Positions 1-8,385 are shown, numbered from the stretch's first letter. The stretch is DNA of 64,000 bases from CAZRXG01 sp964603985 (GCA_964603985.1 CAZRXG010000019.1:1-64000); one strand, 5' to 3'. The notes: generated by a model not told the origin, from the letters alone. Translations and numbers: made by a program.

Positions 1-2
1 AG

Positions 3-236
3 CGCCGCCTGCAGGCCATCGCCGACCGCGTCCGCGCCCAGGAGGCTGCCAGGGCCATTGGCCACATCACAGCCTCCTTCCAACACCAGGGGCCGGAGGG
101 AGTGATGGACGATTGCCAGCCTGTGCCGGACGACGATGAGACCCCCGAAGGATGGTTGGCACACCTGGATGCCGGGACCACCGGGCAGGCTGTCCCGGCT
201 GATGATGATCATGCTGAAGCCGGTGGATCTCCTTGA
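3..236 (+). CDS. C-terminal fragment of a protein of unknown function (5' truncated)
   Basis: An open frame enters from the left edge and ends at a TGA at 234-236, giving 77 residues. The sequence is charged and low in complexity toward the end (a run of Asp residues and a short Glu/Pro stretch), and I recognise no domain. It lies 9 bp upstream of a small gene and in the same orientation as the serine recombinase, so it is probably cargo of the same integrative element. The start lies outside the window. Confidence 0.5.
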   Translation, partial: RRLQAIADRVRAQEAARAIGHITASFQHQGPEGVMDDCQPVPDDDETPEGWLAHLDAGTTGQAVPADDDHAEAGGSP

Positions 237-245
237 AGGATAGTC

Positions 246-464
246 ATGTGTTCTGAACGGGACATCAAGAAGGAAGGAACTGGAGCACACCAAGAGAAGG
301 TGGAAGGTGGGGATGGGCAAAACACACCACCGGCTGAGAGGGTAACCCTGGCCGAAGTGAACCGTCTGCTGGACGCCGGCCAGCTCCTTGCGTCAGCCCT
401 GACCCCAGAGGAGCGAGCCGAGATACGAGCGTTGCTCGATGAGGGCACTTCTGAGGAGCAGTAG
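246..464 (+). CDS. small hypothetical protein (72 aa)
   Basis: A 72-residue ORF starting at ATG 246, with a weak AAGGA element at 236-240. The C-terminal half (VTLAEVNRLLDAGQ, then LTPEERAEIRALLDEG) looks like two amphipathic helices, a pattern common in small phage or element proteins, but no family is recognised. It sits between the truncated gene at the window edge and the recombinase, in the same direction, so co-transcription within an integrated element is plausible. It could be an accessory or directionality protein of the recombinase, but nothing in the sequence proves this. Confidence 0.45.
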   Translation: MCSERDIKKEGTGAHQEKVEGGDGQNTPPAERVTLAEVNRLLDAGQLLASALTPEERAEIRALLDEGTSEEQ

Positions 465-580
465 CCGGCATACCGGTGCAGGAAGGGCTGCCGGCCTGAT
501 AGGTAACGACGTTGGCACTTGACGTCCTGCTCCAGGTATACGACAGTTGAGTAAACCGCCACGTGAGGGAGTGAGCTGTC

Positions 581-2257
581 TTGAAAGGATCACAGCCCGA
601 GGCCGTGACGCTTGAGCCCGGTTGGGCCACCTATCTGCGCATCAGTGACGAAGATAAGCAGACGCCTGAGCGGTCTTTCGCCATGCAGCGCCAGCGCATT
701 AACGAGCATCTGCTGGCGCAATCCGGCCTGCCCCTGGTGCGCGAATACCGCGATATGTTGACGGGCACCGTCTCCCACCGGGTTGATTACCAGCAGATGC
801 TGGCCGACGCTCAAGCAGGTCTTTTCTCACACCTGGGCCTGTATCGCGCCGACCGCTTTGGGCGGGACACGGTTGAGGGCTTGCAGGCAGCGACACGCCT
901 CATCGGACTGGGCATCAGGATCCGTGTGGCCCATATGCCGGGCCTGTGTCCCGAGACGCCGGACGGCTTCTTCATTTTCTTGCTGCAAATGGGGATGGCC
1001 CAGCGAGAGGTAGACGTTCTGCGCCAGCGCACGAGGGATGGGATGGAAGCCAAACTCCGTGCCGGGGGCTGGCCCAACAAAGCCCCTGAAGGATATGTGA
1101 ACAAGGAAGAGCTCGTCCAAAGCGGCAAGTACCACCGCTGGGTCGAGCCGGACCCGGTCCTCAAACAGGGCCTGCGCGAAGCCTGGGACTTACTGCTTAC
1201 CGGCCGCTGCACACTGGTCGAGATCTGCGAGGAGCTGACCCGGCGTGGGTATACGCGTTCAGGTGGCCGGCCGTGGGCCTGGACGACCGGCACCGGCCTT
1301 CGCCGCCATGCAAAGAACCGTTTGCATGACATATTCCACAACCCGTTCTATGCCGGGTGGGTGACCTCCGAGCGGTTTGGCATCGCCATCGGCGAGATAC
1401 GGGGCGCGTGGGAGCCGGTCGTCACCACCGAAGAATTCGAGCGCGGCGTCGAGATCCTTCGCCAGCACGGGCACGACAAGTCACGACAAAAGCGGCACTT
1501 CTACCTGCTGCGCAACCTGCTTTGGATCAAGGTGAACGACCGCCTCTACCAGATGTACGGCTCCACACCCACCGGCAGGGAGATCAGTTATGCCTACTAC
1601 ATCACCCACGCCAAACCCAACGGCAAGCAGATCCGCATCCCATGCAGCGCCATCGAGGACCGGATCCCGGGTTGGCTGCAGGGGATATCGGTTGACCCTG
1701 AGCACCTCCCCGCGATCCGGGAGCTCTATCAGGGTCACCTGAAGCAAGTGACGGCCGCCGACCTCAAAGTCAGGCTGGCCGAGCTTCAACGCCACACGGC
1801 CCAGCTCCGGCAGGAGGAAGCGCGTCTCGCCAGGTTGTTCCTGGTGGAGAAGCTCAGTGAGGAGGTCTACGATCAACTGCGGGCCGAATGGCAGGAGAAG
1901 GCATCGCATGCTCAGAACAGGCTTGACAATCTAGAACGTGAGGTAAGCAACTACCTTGACGATCTTGACACCGCGCTGATACTGCTCACCAGGGTAGAGA
2001 TGCTGTACGGGCGATTGGGCAGGAAGCAGCGCTCCACGCTCTTGCAAATCCTGGCGAGGCGGATTATAGTAGATGCCGGTGGTGAGATTATTGACCATGA
2101 GTTGCACTCACCATTCACGTACCTCACGTCGATCAAAACAAAGCGCCCGCGAAGTTCGTCTCCTCACGGGCACGGTTCGGTACACGTCCGCTTAGGTACC
2201 CCCACCAGGACTCGAACCTGGGCCTCAGCCTCCGGAGGGCCGCGCTCTATCCTCTGA
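581..2257 (+). CDS. large serine recombinase (resolvase/invertase family integrase)
   Basis: A 558-residue site-specific recombinase starting at TTG 581. The N-terminal resolvase domain has the active-site context YLRISD with Ser22 as the likely nucleophile, followed by the Arg-rich catalytic core. A 'Recombinase' DNA-binding domain follows (about 150-300), and a coiled-coil segment (about 385-460) is typical of large serine integrases. The zinc-ribbon cysteines normally found near residues 305-350 are missing; only one Cys remains there. The last ~19 codons are read through the antisense strand of the tRNA-Arg gene, and the stop codon lies inside that tRNA. This suggests the tRNA is the attachment site and that the 3' end of the coding region was completed by integration. 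The element would extend to the left, out of the window. Confidence 0.9.
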   Translation: MKGSQPEAVTLEPGWATYLRISDEDKQTPERSFAMQRQRINEHLLAQSGLPLVREYRDMLTGTVSHRVDYQQMLADAQAGLFSHLGLYRADRFGRDTVEGLQAATRLIGLGIRIRVAHMPGLCPETPDGFFIFLLQMGMAQREVDVLRQRTRDGMEAKLRAGGWPNKAPEGYVNKEELVQSGKYHRWVEPDPVLKQGLREAWDLLLTGRCTLVEICEELTRRGYTRSGGRPWAWTTGTGLRRHAKNRLHDIFHNPFYAGWVTSERFGIAIGEIRGAWEPVVTTEEFERGVEILRQHGHDKSRQKRHFYLLRNLLWIKVNDRLYQMYGSTPTGREISYAYYITHAKPNGKQIRIPCSAIEDRIPGWLQGISVDPEHLPAIRELYQGHLKQVTAADLKVRLAELQRHTAQLRQEEARLARLFLVEKLSEEVYDQLRAEWQEKASHAQNRLDNLEREVSNYLDDLDTALILLTRVEMLYGRLGRKQRSTLLQILARRIIVDAGGEIIDHELHSPFTYLTSIKTKRPRSSSPHGHGSVHVRLGTPTRTRTWASASGGPRSIL

Positions 2258-2268
2258 GCTATGGGGGC
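2197..2268 (-). tRNA. tRNA-Arg(CCG)
   Basis: Read on the minus strand, a full cloverleaf folds. The acceptor stem is GCCCCCA with UGGGGGU, including one G-U pair at 1:72. The D stem is GCUC/GAGC. The anticodon stem is CGGCC/GGCUG with loop CUCCGGA, giving anticodon CCG. The T arm is CCAGG-UUCGAGU-CCUGG. The discriminator base is A and no CCA is encoded. It overlaps the 3' end of the serine recombinase on the other strand, and its 3' end faces the element, as expected for a tRNA used as an integration site. Confidence 0.93.
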
Positions 2269-2350
2269 TTCACGCCGGAAATTATACCACGCTTCGAGCC
2301 GCCAAGCGATCAGAACGGCCCGCCTACCGCGTAGATCTCTGCACGCGCGG

Positions 2351-2380
2351 TTGACGGTGGGGAAGCGCCTTTGTTATAGT
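2351..2380 (+). promoter_or_regulatory. sigma-70-type promoter for the alcohol dehydrogenase gene
   Basis: TTGACG at 2351-2356 and TATAGT at 2375-2380 are separated by 18 bp. This is the best promoter match between the tRNA and the dehydrogenase gene. Confidence 0.6.
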
Positions 2381-2397
2381 GGGGCATCCCGACGATG

Positions 2398-2445
2398 GCT
2401 GGCAATCATGCTGGCAATCATGCTGGCAATTATGCTGGCAACTAC
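2398..2445 (+). repeat. four tandem 12-bp repeats in a 5' leader
   Basis: Four consecutive copies of GCTGGCAATCAT; the third and fourth differ by one and two bases. They lie between the promoter and the Shine-Dalgarno of the dehydrogenase gene. The repeats keep an open frame from an ATG at 2395 into the gene, so an N-terminal extension is possible, but the strong ribosome site further down argues against it. Confidence 0.85.
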
Positions 2446-2484
2446 GCGAGCGGTGGCACTTCGCGGAAAAGGAGAGACAGTGCA

Positions 2485-3543
2485 GTGAACCAGGGAAACC
2501 AACATCGCGCCCTGCAACTGACGGCCCCCCGCCAGATGCGAGTGGCCCTCGTCCCCACGCCGGAGCCTGGGCACGGCGAGGTGCTTCTACGAATCACCAG
2601 CGTCGGGGTTTGCGGCTCGGACGTGCACAATTTTCGCAGCATGCACATCGGCGACCAGGCTTTAGAGCCTCCATTTGTGCTGGGCCACGAGTTCGCCGGG
2701 CACATCGTCGCGCTTGGGCCGGGGGTGACCGGGCTGGAGATCGGCCAGCTCGTGGCCGCCGACCCGGCCATTCCCTGCCATCACTGCCGGGACTGTCTGG
2801 AAGGCAACCCCAACTTCTGCCGCAACCTGGAGTTTTGCAGCCATTACCCGCGCCCAGGCGCATTCCAGGAGCTGCTTGCCCACCCGGCAGACGCTCTGTT
2901 CGCCCTGCCCCCGGACATGACGGCGGACGATGCGGCGATGCTTGAGCCGCTCGGCGTGGCCCTGCATACCGTCGACCTGGGCAAGCCGCGCCCCGGCGAG
3001 AGCGTGGCCGTGCTGGGCGCGGGCACTATCGGCCTGCTCACGATGCAGGTCGCCCGCCTGACAGGCCCATCGCGCGTGTTCGTCACGGATAAGCGGGCCT
3101 ACCGGCTGGAATACGCCCGCGACCTGGGCGCGGACGACGCCTTCCTGGCCGACGGGCGCGAGGCGAAGGCCATCCTGGAGGCCACCGGCGGGCGCGGCTG
3201 TGACGTGGTCTTTGAGGCAACCAACAACCCCGACGCCGATGTGGTGCAGACGGCAGTCGAAGTCGCCGAACCCGGCGGGACGGTCGTTCTGTGCGGCATC
3301 CCGGAGCACGACGAGATCTCCTTCACGGCCTCCACTGCGCGCCGCAAGGGCCTCACGATCAGGCTGGTGCGCCGCATGAAGAACACCTATCCACGAACCA
3401 TCGCCCTGGTTGAGCGTGGGTTGGTCGACGTGAGGGGCATCGTCACCCACCACTTCCCCCTCGACGAAGGGCAGCGCGCTTTTGAGCTGGCTGCGGATTA
3501 TGCCGACGGCGTCGTAAAGGCCATCATCCATCCCCATGAGTGA
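2485..3543 (+). CDS. zinc-dependent alcohol/polyol dehydrogenase (MDR superfamily)
   Basis: A medium-chain dehydrogenase of 352 residues, the usual family length, which would oxidise an alcohol or polyol with NAD(P). Catalytic zinc ligands are Cys43 (GVCGSDVH) and His68-Glu69 (GHEFAGH). The structural zinc site is Cys98, Cys101, Cys104 and Cys112. The Rossmann motif reads GAGTIGLL. It is closest in pattern to the sorbitol, threonine or butanediol dehydrogenase branch; the substrate cannot be told. I chose GTG 2485 because AAAAGGAG ends 10 bp before it. A start at ATG 2395 would add 30 residues made mostly from a tandem repeat. It is a single gene behind its own promoter, and the next gene is 200 bp away. 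Confidence 0.9.
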   Translation: MNQGNQHRALQLTAPRQMRVALVPTPEPGHGEVLLRITSVGVCGSDVHNFRSMHIGDQALEPPFVLGHEFAGHIVALGPGVTGLEIGQLVAADPAIPCHHCRDCLEGNPNFCRNLEFCSHYPRPGAFQELLAHPADALFALPPDMTADDAAMLEPLGVALHTVDLGKPRPGESVAVLGAGTIGLLTMQVARLTGPSRVFVTDKRAYRLEYARDLGADDAFLADGREAKAILEATGGRGCDVVFEATNNPDADVVQTAVEVAEPGGTVVLCGIPEHDEISFTASTARRKGLTIRLVRRMKNTYPRTIALVERGLVDVRGIVTHHFPLDEGQRAFELAADYADGVVKAIIHPHE

Positions 3544-3634
3544 TCCCCGCAACGCGTGCAGCCTCTACCGGGGGGAGCCGCCCACCCACACGACGCCCGC
3601 CCTACGTTTCCCAGACGGCACCCTCTGACGGCGT

Positions 3635-3663
3635 TTGACGGGGCAGACGGGGCGCGTTACCAT
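3635..3663 (+). promoter_or_regulatory. candidate promoter for the LysM-M23 gene pair
   Basis: TTGACG at 3635-3640 and TACCAT at 3658-3663 are separated by 17 bp, about 80 bp before the first peptidase start. The -10 is weak (four of six bases). Confidence 0.4.
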
Positions 3664-3744
3664 CACTTTCAGCATAGGTAAAACACGATGGCCAGGGCCT
3701 GCCACCGCCTGGCCGTCTGCCTGTCAAGAGGTGGGAGCCGGACA

Positions 3745-4884
3745 ATGTACAATCACACAAACGAGCCTTTCATCCCGCAAAGCAGAACGGCCCGCTTCGG
3801 GCAGCGCGTCGTGGCATTCCTCGACCGCTACCTGACGCCCATCTCAATCGCCGTGGTGGTGATCGGGTTGGGGCTGGTGATCGCCGGGCCGGTGCGGGAG
3901 ATGGTGGCCGGGAAAACCTCGCTGGCCGGTGACGGCGGGGCGGCGTCCGGCGGCTCGACGGGATCGGGCGGGGTGAGCGTCGACGCGGGCAGCCCTCTGC
4001 TGGGCTTCCGGCTCGACCGGGAGCTTGCCCCCTACACCATCATCCCCGACCGACCGCGCGGTGAGGTAACCACCTACACCATCGGGCCGGGCGACACGCT
4101 GTTCGGCATCGCGGACACGTTCGGCCTCGATCCCAACACCATCTTCTGGGCCAACTCGGATACCCTGGGCGACAGCGTACACATGATCCAGGCCGGGATT
4201 GAGCTGTTCATTCTGCCGGTTGATGGCGTCTACTACCGCGCGGACGGCGTGCGGACGCTGCAATGGATCGCCGACACGTACAAAGCCAACGTGGAGGACA
4301 TCATCGAGTCGCCCTACAATGAACTGGAGGCCGCCTCACCCGCCGACATCCCAGGCTGGGGGACGCGGATCGTGGTGCCGGGCGGTGAGCGTGAGATCGT
4401 CGACTGGCGTCCTCCCATCGTCGAGACGACCAGCTCCACCGGGCAGGTCACGCGGGCCTTCATGCCGGGGATGGCCGGGTCGTGCGCGGCGGGCATCGGG
4501 GGCGGCGGCGGGACGGGGGCGTGGGTGCCGCCGCTGGCAAGCTACAGCGTCACACAGCCCTTCTACCCCGGCCACTCCGGCATCGACCTGGCTGCGCCGG
4601 TCGGGACGCCGGTCACGGCAGCCGACACCGGGGTGGTGATCTTCTCCGGCTGGGTGAACCCCGATTGGTACTATGGCATCCTGGTGGTGCTCGACCACGG
4701 CAACGGCTGGACGACCTACTACGCCCACCTGAGCGCGACCGGCGTGAGCTGCGGCCAGTCCGTGCCGCGCGGGGGCTACCTGGGCGCGGTCGGCTCGACG
4801 GGACAGTCGAGCGGCCCGCACGTGCACTTCGAGATGCGCTGGGCGCACACCCCCGACAACCCGGCGGCCTACATCGGGTTCTGA
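3745..4884 (+). CDS. membrane-anchored LysM-M23 metallopeptidase, copy 1
   Basis: A 379-residue cell-wall hydrolase or elongation factor. A single transmembrane segment (about 31-48, TPISIAVVVIGLGLVIAG) is followed by a Gly/Ser linker, a LysM peptidoglycan-binding module (about 107-155, with GDTLFGIADTFGLDP), and a C-terminal M23 peptidase domain with the complete zinc site: His277-x3-Asp281 and His359-x-His361. The protein should face the wall and cut peptide cross-links. ATG 3745 is chosen because AAGAGGTGGG sits just upstream; an upstream in-frame ATG at 3688 has no such site. It is followed 15 bp later by a paralog, so the two are probably one operon. Its last 447 bases are identical to those of the paralog. 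Confidence 0.9.
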   Translation: MYNHTNEPFIPQSRTARFGQRVVAFLDRYLTPISIAVVVIGLGLVIAGPVREMVAGKTSLAGDGGAASGGSTGSGGVSVDAGSPLLGFRLDRELAPYTIIPDRPRGEVTTYTIGPGDTLFGIADTFGLDPNTIFWANSDTLGDSVHMIQAGIELFILPVDGVYYRADGVRTLQWIADTYKANVEDIIESPYNELEAASPADIPGWGTRIVVPGGEREIVDWRPPIVETTSSTGQVTRAFMPGMAGSCAAGIGGGGGTGAWVPPLASYSVTQPFYPGHSGIDLAAPVGTPVTAADTGVVIFSGWVNPDWYYGILVVLDHGNGWTTYYAHLSATGVSCGQSVPRGGYLGAVGSTGQSSGPHVHFEMRWAHTPDNPAAYIGF

Positions 4885-4885
4885 G
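4438..4885 (+). repeat. 448-bp exact repeat, copy 1 (peptidase domain)
   Basis: Identical to 5548-5995 at an offset of 1110 bp. It covers the end of the linker, the whole M23 domain, the stop codon and one base beyond. Confidence 0.95.
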
Positions 4886-4899
4886 CGAGGTGGTTCGTT

Positions 4900-5994
4900 T
4901 TGACCGGGCAACGTGCTGCCGTCTTCTTCGACCGCTTCCTGACGCCCATCTCGATCGCTGTGGTGGTGATCGGGCTGGGGCTGGTGATCGCCGGGCCGGT
5001 ACGCGGCCTGCTGCCGGGCGGTGGAATCTCTCTGGAAGGCGGTGACGGCTTCATCACTACAGGGCGGAACAATCCGGGTGCAATCGGCGCTGAGGTCGGC
5101 GACTCCTTGAGCGGTGCTGCGCTCGACCGGGAGCTTGCCCCCTACACCATCATCCCCGACCGCCCGCGCGACCGGGTAATCACCTACACTGTCAGGCCGG
5201 GCGATACGCCGTTCGGCATCGCGACCATGTTTGGCCTCAACCCCGGTACGATTCTTTTTGCCAATTCAGAGGTGCTGTACAACGCTCACATGATTCAACC
5301 GGGAATTGATCTATACATTCTGCCGGTTGACGGCGTCTATCACCGCGCGGACGGCGTGCGGACGCTGCAATGGATCGCCGACACGTACAAAGCAAACGTG
5401 GAGGATATCATCGAGTCGCCCTACAACGACCTGGAGACGGCCTCACCCGCCGACATCCCGGCTTGGGGAATCCCGATTGTGGTGCCGGGCGGTGAGCGTG
5501 AGATCCCCTGGCTGGGATCCCCGGACACCCAAATTCCTGACCCCGCTACCGGGCAGGTCACGCGGGCCTTCATGCCGGGGATGGCCGGGTCGTGCGCGGC
5601 GGGCATCGGGGGCGGCGGCGGGACGGGGGCGTGGGTGCCGCCGCTGGCAAGCTACAGCGTCACACAGCCCTTCTACCCCGGCCACTCCGGCATCGACCTG
5701 GCTGCGCCGGTCGGGACGCCGGTCACGGCAGCCGACACCGGGGTGGTGATCTTCTCCGGCTGGGTGAACCCCGATTGGTACTATGGCATCCTGGTGGTGC
5801 TCGACCACGGCAACGGCTGGACGACCTACTACGCCCACCTGAGCGCGACCGGCGTGAGCTGCGGCCAGTCCGTGCCGCGCGGGGGCTACCTGGGCGCGGT
5901 CGGCTCGACGGGACAGTCGAGCGGCCCGCACGTGCACTTCGAGATGCGCTGGGCGCACACCCCCGACAACCCGGCGGCCTACATCGGGTTCTGA
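4900..5994 (+). CDS. membrane-anchored LysM-M23 metallopeptidase, copy 2
   Basis: A 364-residue paralog of the preceding gene, with the same order of domains: transmembrane segment (about 12-31), linker, LysM (about 90-140), and M23 with His262/Asp266 and His344/His346. It starts at TTG 4900, preceded by GCGAGGTGG. The N-terminal region, the LysM module and the linker differ from copy 1 in many positions, while the peptidase domain is identical base for base. The LysM core begins GDTPFGIATMFGLNP, so binding preference may differ between the two. Both catalytic sites are complete, so two active enzymes with different targeting modules are expected. Confidence 0.88.
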   Translation: MTGQRAAVFFDRFLTPISIAVVVIGLGLVIAGPVRGLLPGGGISLEGGDGFITTGRNNPGAIGAEVGDSLSGAALDRELAPYTIIPDRPRDRVITYTVRPGDTPFGIATMFGLNPGTILFANSEVLYNAHMIQPGIDLYILPVDGVYHRADGVRTLQWIADTYKANVEDIIESPYNDLETASPADIPAWGIPIVVPGGEREIPWLGSPDTQIPDPATGQVTRAFMPGMAGSCAAGIGGGGGTGAWVPPLASYSVTQPFYPGHSGIDLAAPVGTPVTAADTGVVIFSGWVNPDWYYGILVVLDHGNGWTTYYAHLSATGVSCGQSVPRGGYLGAVGSTGQSSGPHVHFEMRWAHTPDNPAAYIGF

Positions 5995-5995
5995 G
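5548..5995 (+). repeat. 448-bp exact repeat, copy 2 (peptidase domain)
   Basis: Identical to 4438-4885. Identity ends abruptly on both sides, as expected from gene conversion or a very recent duplication. Confidence 0.95.
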
Positions 5996-6074
5996 ACGCG
6001 GCGGCTCCTACCGGATAGATGCGGGGGCCGCGCGGCGCGGCCCCGGTGCAGCGTCCCAACCCGGAGGAGAAGTG

Positions 6075-8324
6075 ATGTCCGACCGACCGATCTATCTGGA
6101 TTACAACGCGACCACGCCCATCGACCGTGAGGTCGCCGACGCGATGCTGCCCTACCTCTACGAGCGGTTCGGCAACCCCTCCAGCACGCACCCCTACGGC
6201 GTTGAGGCCAAACGCGCGGTTGAGCGCGCCCGCGCACAGGTCGCGGCGCTGATCGGCGCGCAGCCGACCGAGATCGTGTTCACGAGCGGCGGCAGCGAAG
6301 CCAACAACACCGTGATCAAGGGCGTGACCGAGGCGCATCGCGGGCGCGGCAGGCATGTCATCACCTGCGCGGTTGAGCACCCCGCCGTGCTCGAACCCTG
6401 CGAAGTGCTGGAGGCACAGGGTTGCCGCGTCACGATCCTGCCGGTGGATGAGTACGGCAGGGTTGACCCGGCAGACGTGGAGGCGGCCATCACGCCGGAG
6501 ACGATCCTGGTGACGATCATGCACGCCAATAATGAGGTGGGCACCGTGCAGCCCATCGCCGAGATCGCGCGCATCGCCCACGCGCATGGCGCGCTGATGC
6601 ACACCGACGCGGCGCAGTCGGTCGGCAAGCTGCCGGTCAACGTGGACGATCTGGGCGTCGATTTCCTCTCCATCGCCGGGCATAAGCTCTATGCGCCCAA
6701 GGGGATCGGCGCGTTGTACATTCGCTCCGGCCTGCAACTGCCCAAGTTTATGCACGGGGCCACCCACGAAGCCAACCGCCGCGCCGGGACCGAAAACGTG
6801 CTGGAGATCGCCGGGTTGGGGCAGGCAGCCGAGGTTGCCGGGCGCGACCTGGAGCGCAACATGGCTCACATGCAGGCCATGCGCGACCGGCTCTTCGCGG
6901 GCCTGACGCGCGAGTTAGACGACCTGCGGCGCAACGGGCACCCGGAGCAGGCATTGCCCAACACGCTCAGCGTCAGCTTCCGGGGTGTCGAGGCCAATAC
7001 GCTGCTGTCGGAGATCGGAGAGCGGGTGGCGGCCTCGGCGGGGGCGGCCTGTCACGCCGACCGGATTGACGTTTCGGCGGTGCTGGAGGCGATGGGCGTG
7101 CCGTTGGATTACGCGATGGGGACGGTGCGCTTCTCGGTGGGCAGGTCGACCACCGAGGAGGAGATCGACACAGCCGTTGAGGTGGTCGGCGCGGCGGTGC
7201 GGCGCTTGCAGCCGCAGGGGGCGGTTGCCGCGCCCGTCGTGCTCGATGACCTGAGCGACATTAAACTCACGCATTACACGCACGGGCTGGGTTGTGCCTG
7301 CAAGCTGCGCCCCCAGGAGCTTGAGAAAGTCCTGGCGCAGCTTCCGCGCCCGACCGACCCGGCGGTGCTGGTGGGCGTCGATACCTCGGACGACGCGGCG
7401 GTTTATCGCCTGAGTGACGAGGTCGCCATCGTGCAGACGGTGGACTTCTTCACGCCCATCGTCGACGACCCGTACCACTTTGGCGCGATCTCGGCGGCCA
7501 ACTCGCTCAGTGACGTGTATGCGATGGGGGGCAGACCGCTGTTCGCGCTGAACATCGTGGGCTTTCCCTCCAACCGGCTGCCCATCGCGATCCTGGAGCG
7601 CATTTTGCAGGGCGCGAGTGACAAAGCCAATGAGGCCGGGATTGGCATCGTTGGCGGGCATACGGTGGATGACACCGAGCCGAAGTATGGCATGGCGGTG
7701 ACGGGCATCGTGCACCCCGACCAAGTCCTGACCAATGCCGCCGCCCGCCCCGGCGACGCGCTGGTGCTGACCAAGCCCATTGGGCTGGGCATCGCCACGA
7801 CTGCGATCAAGAGCGGGATGGCCGGGGAGGATCTGGTCGCGCGGGCCATCGCGGTGATGTCCGCGCTGAACCGGGACGCAGCCGAGGCGATGGTCGAGGT
7901 GGGTGTATCGGCATGCACCGACGTGACGGGCTTCGGGCTGTTGGGTCACCTGCGCGAGATGACCGCCGGGTCGGGCGTGGACGTTGCGCTGTACGCCGAG
8001 GCGGTGCCCGTTCTGCCGGAGGTGTGGAGCCTGGCCGGGGCCGACGTGGTGCCCGGCGGCTCGCGGAACAACCTAGCGCACGTCGCGCCGCACGTGGACT
8101 GGGACTCCGGCATCTCCGAGGTGCAGAAGCTGGTGCTGGCCGACGCGCAGACCTCCGGCGGGCTGCTGATCGCGGTGCCGCAGGCGCGGCTGAGAGCCCT
8201 GCTCGACGCGCTGCACGCCCGCGAGGTCGAGGGGGCCGTCGTCGGGACTTTCCTCGAACCCGGCGAGGGACGCATCGCCGTGCGGGTCGGGGTGCCTGAC
8301 GCGTTTCGCTCATCCTCGACGTGA
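6075..8324 (+). CDS. selD: cysteine desulfurase-selenophosphate synthetase fusion (NifS/IscS-like + SelD)
   Basis: A 749-residue two-domain protein. Residues about 5-385 are a PLP-dependent cysteine desulfurase, with Lys204 in the HKLYAPKG context as the likely Schiff-base lysine and Cys326 (SAGAACHA) as the likely persulfide or selenide carrier. Residues about 395-745 are selenide,water dikinase: HGLGCACK places Cys407 and Lys410 at the positions of the essential Cys17 and Lys20 of E. coli SelD, and the GGxP, GHT and GGL segments of the family follow. The fused enzyme would mobilise selenium from selenocysteine (or sulfur from cysteine) and pass it directly to selenophosphate synthesis. ATG 6075 follows GGAGGAG at 6063-6069. 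The active position is Cys, not selenocysteine. No selA, selB or tRNA-Sec is in the window. Confidence 0.93.
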   Translation: MSDRPIYLDYNATTPIDREVADAMLPYLYERFGNPSSTHPYGVEAKRAVERARAQVAALIGAQPTEIVFTSGGSEANNTVIKGVTEAHRGRGRHVITCAVEHPAVLEPCEVLEAQGCRVTILPVDEYGRVDPADVEAAITPETILVTIMHANNEVGTVQPIAEIARIAHAHGALMHTDAAQSVGKLPVNVDDLGVDFLSIAGHKLYAPKGIGALYIRSGLQLPKFMHGATHEANRRAGTENVLEIAGLGQAAEVAGRDLERNMAHMQAMRDRLFAGLTRELDDLRRNGHPEQALPNTLSVSFRGVEANTLLSEIGERVAASAGAACHADRIDVSAVLEAMGVPLDYAMGTVRFSVGRSTTEEEIDTAVEVVGAAVRRLQPQGAVAAPVVLDDLSDIKLTHYTHGLGCACKLRPQELEKVLAQLPRPTDPAVLVGVDTSDDAAVYRLSDEVAIVQTVDFFTPIVDDPYHFGAISAANSLSDVYAMGGRPLFALNIVGFPSNRLPIAILERILQGASDKANEAGIGIVGGHTVDDTEPKYGMAVTGIVHPDQVLTNAAARPGDALVLTKPIGLGIATTAIKSGMAGEDLVARAIAVMSALNRDAAEAMVEVGVSACTDVTGFGLLGHLREMTAGSGVDVALYAEAVPVLPEVWSLAGADVVPGGSRNNLAHVAPHVDWDSGISEVQKLVLADAQTSGGLLIAVPQARLRALLDALHAREVEGAVVGTFLEPGEGRIAVRVGVPDAFRSSST

Positions 8325-8385
8325 CCCCCGGTGGGGGTGTGAAGGTGCGCACATCGTTTTCCCCGGCGGTGTGCGCTTTTGATAT

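Noticed and set aside
2398..2445. Possible CRISPR-like array
   Set aside because: The 12-bp units are adjacent without spacers, and no cas gene is near.
2395..2484. Start of the dehydrogenase at ATG 2395
   Set aside because: It would translate the tandem repeat into an N-terminal extension without family precedent; AAAAGGAG with GTG 2485 is a better start.
7281..7304. Selenocysteine at the SelD active site
   Set aside because: The codons are TGT and TGC; no in-frame TGA is present.
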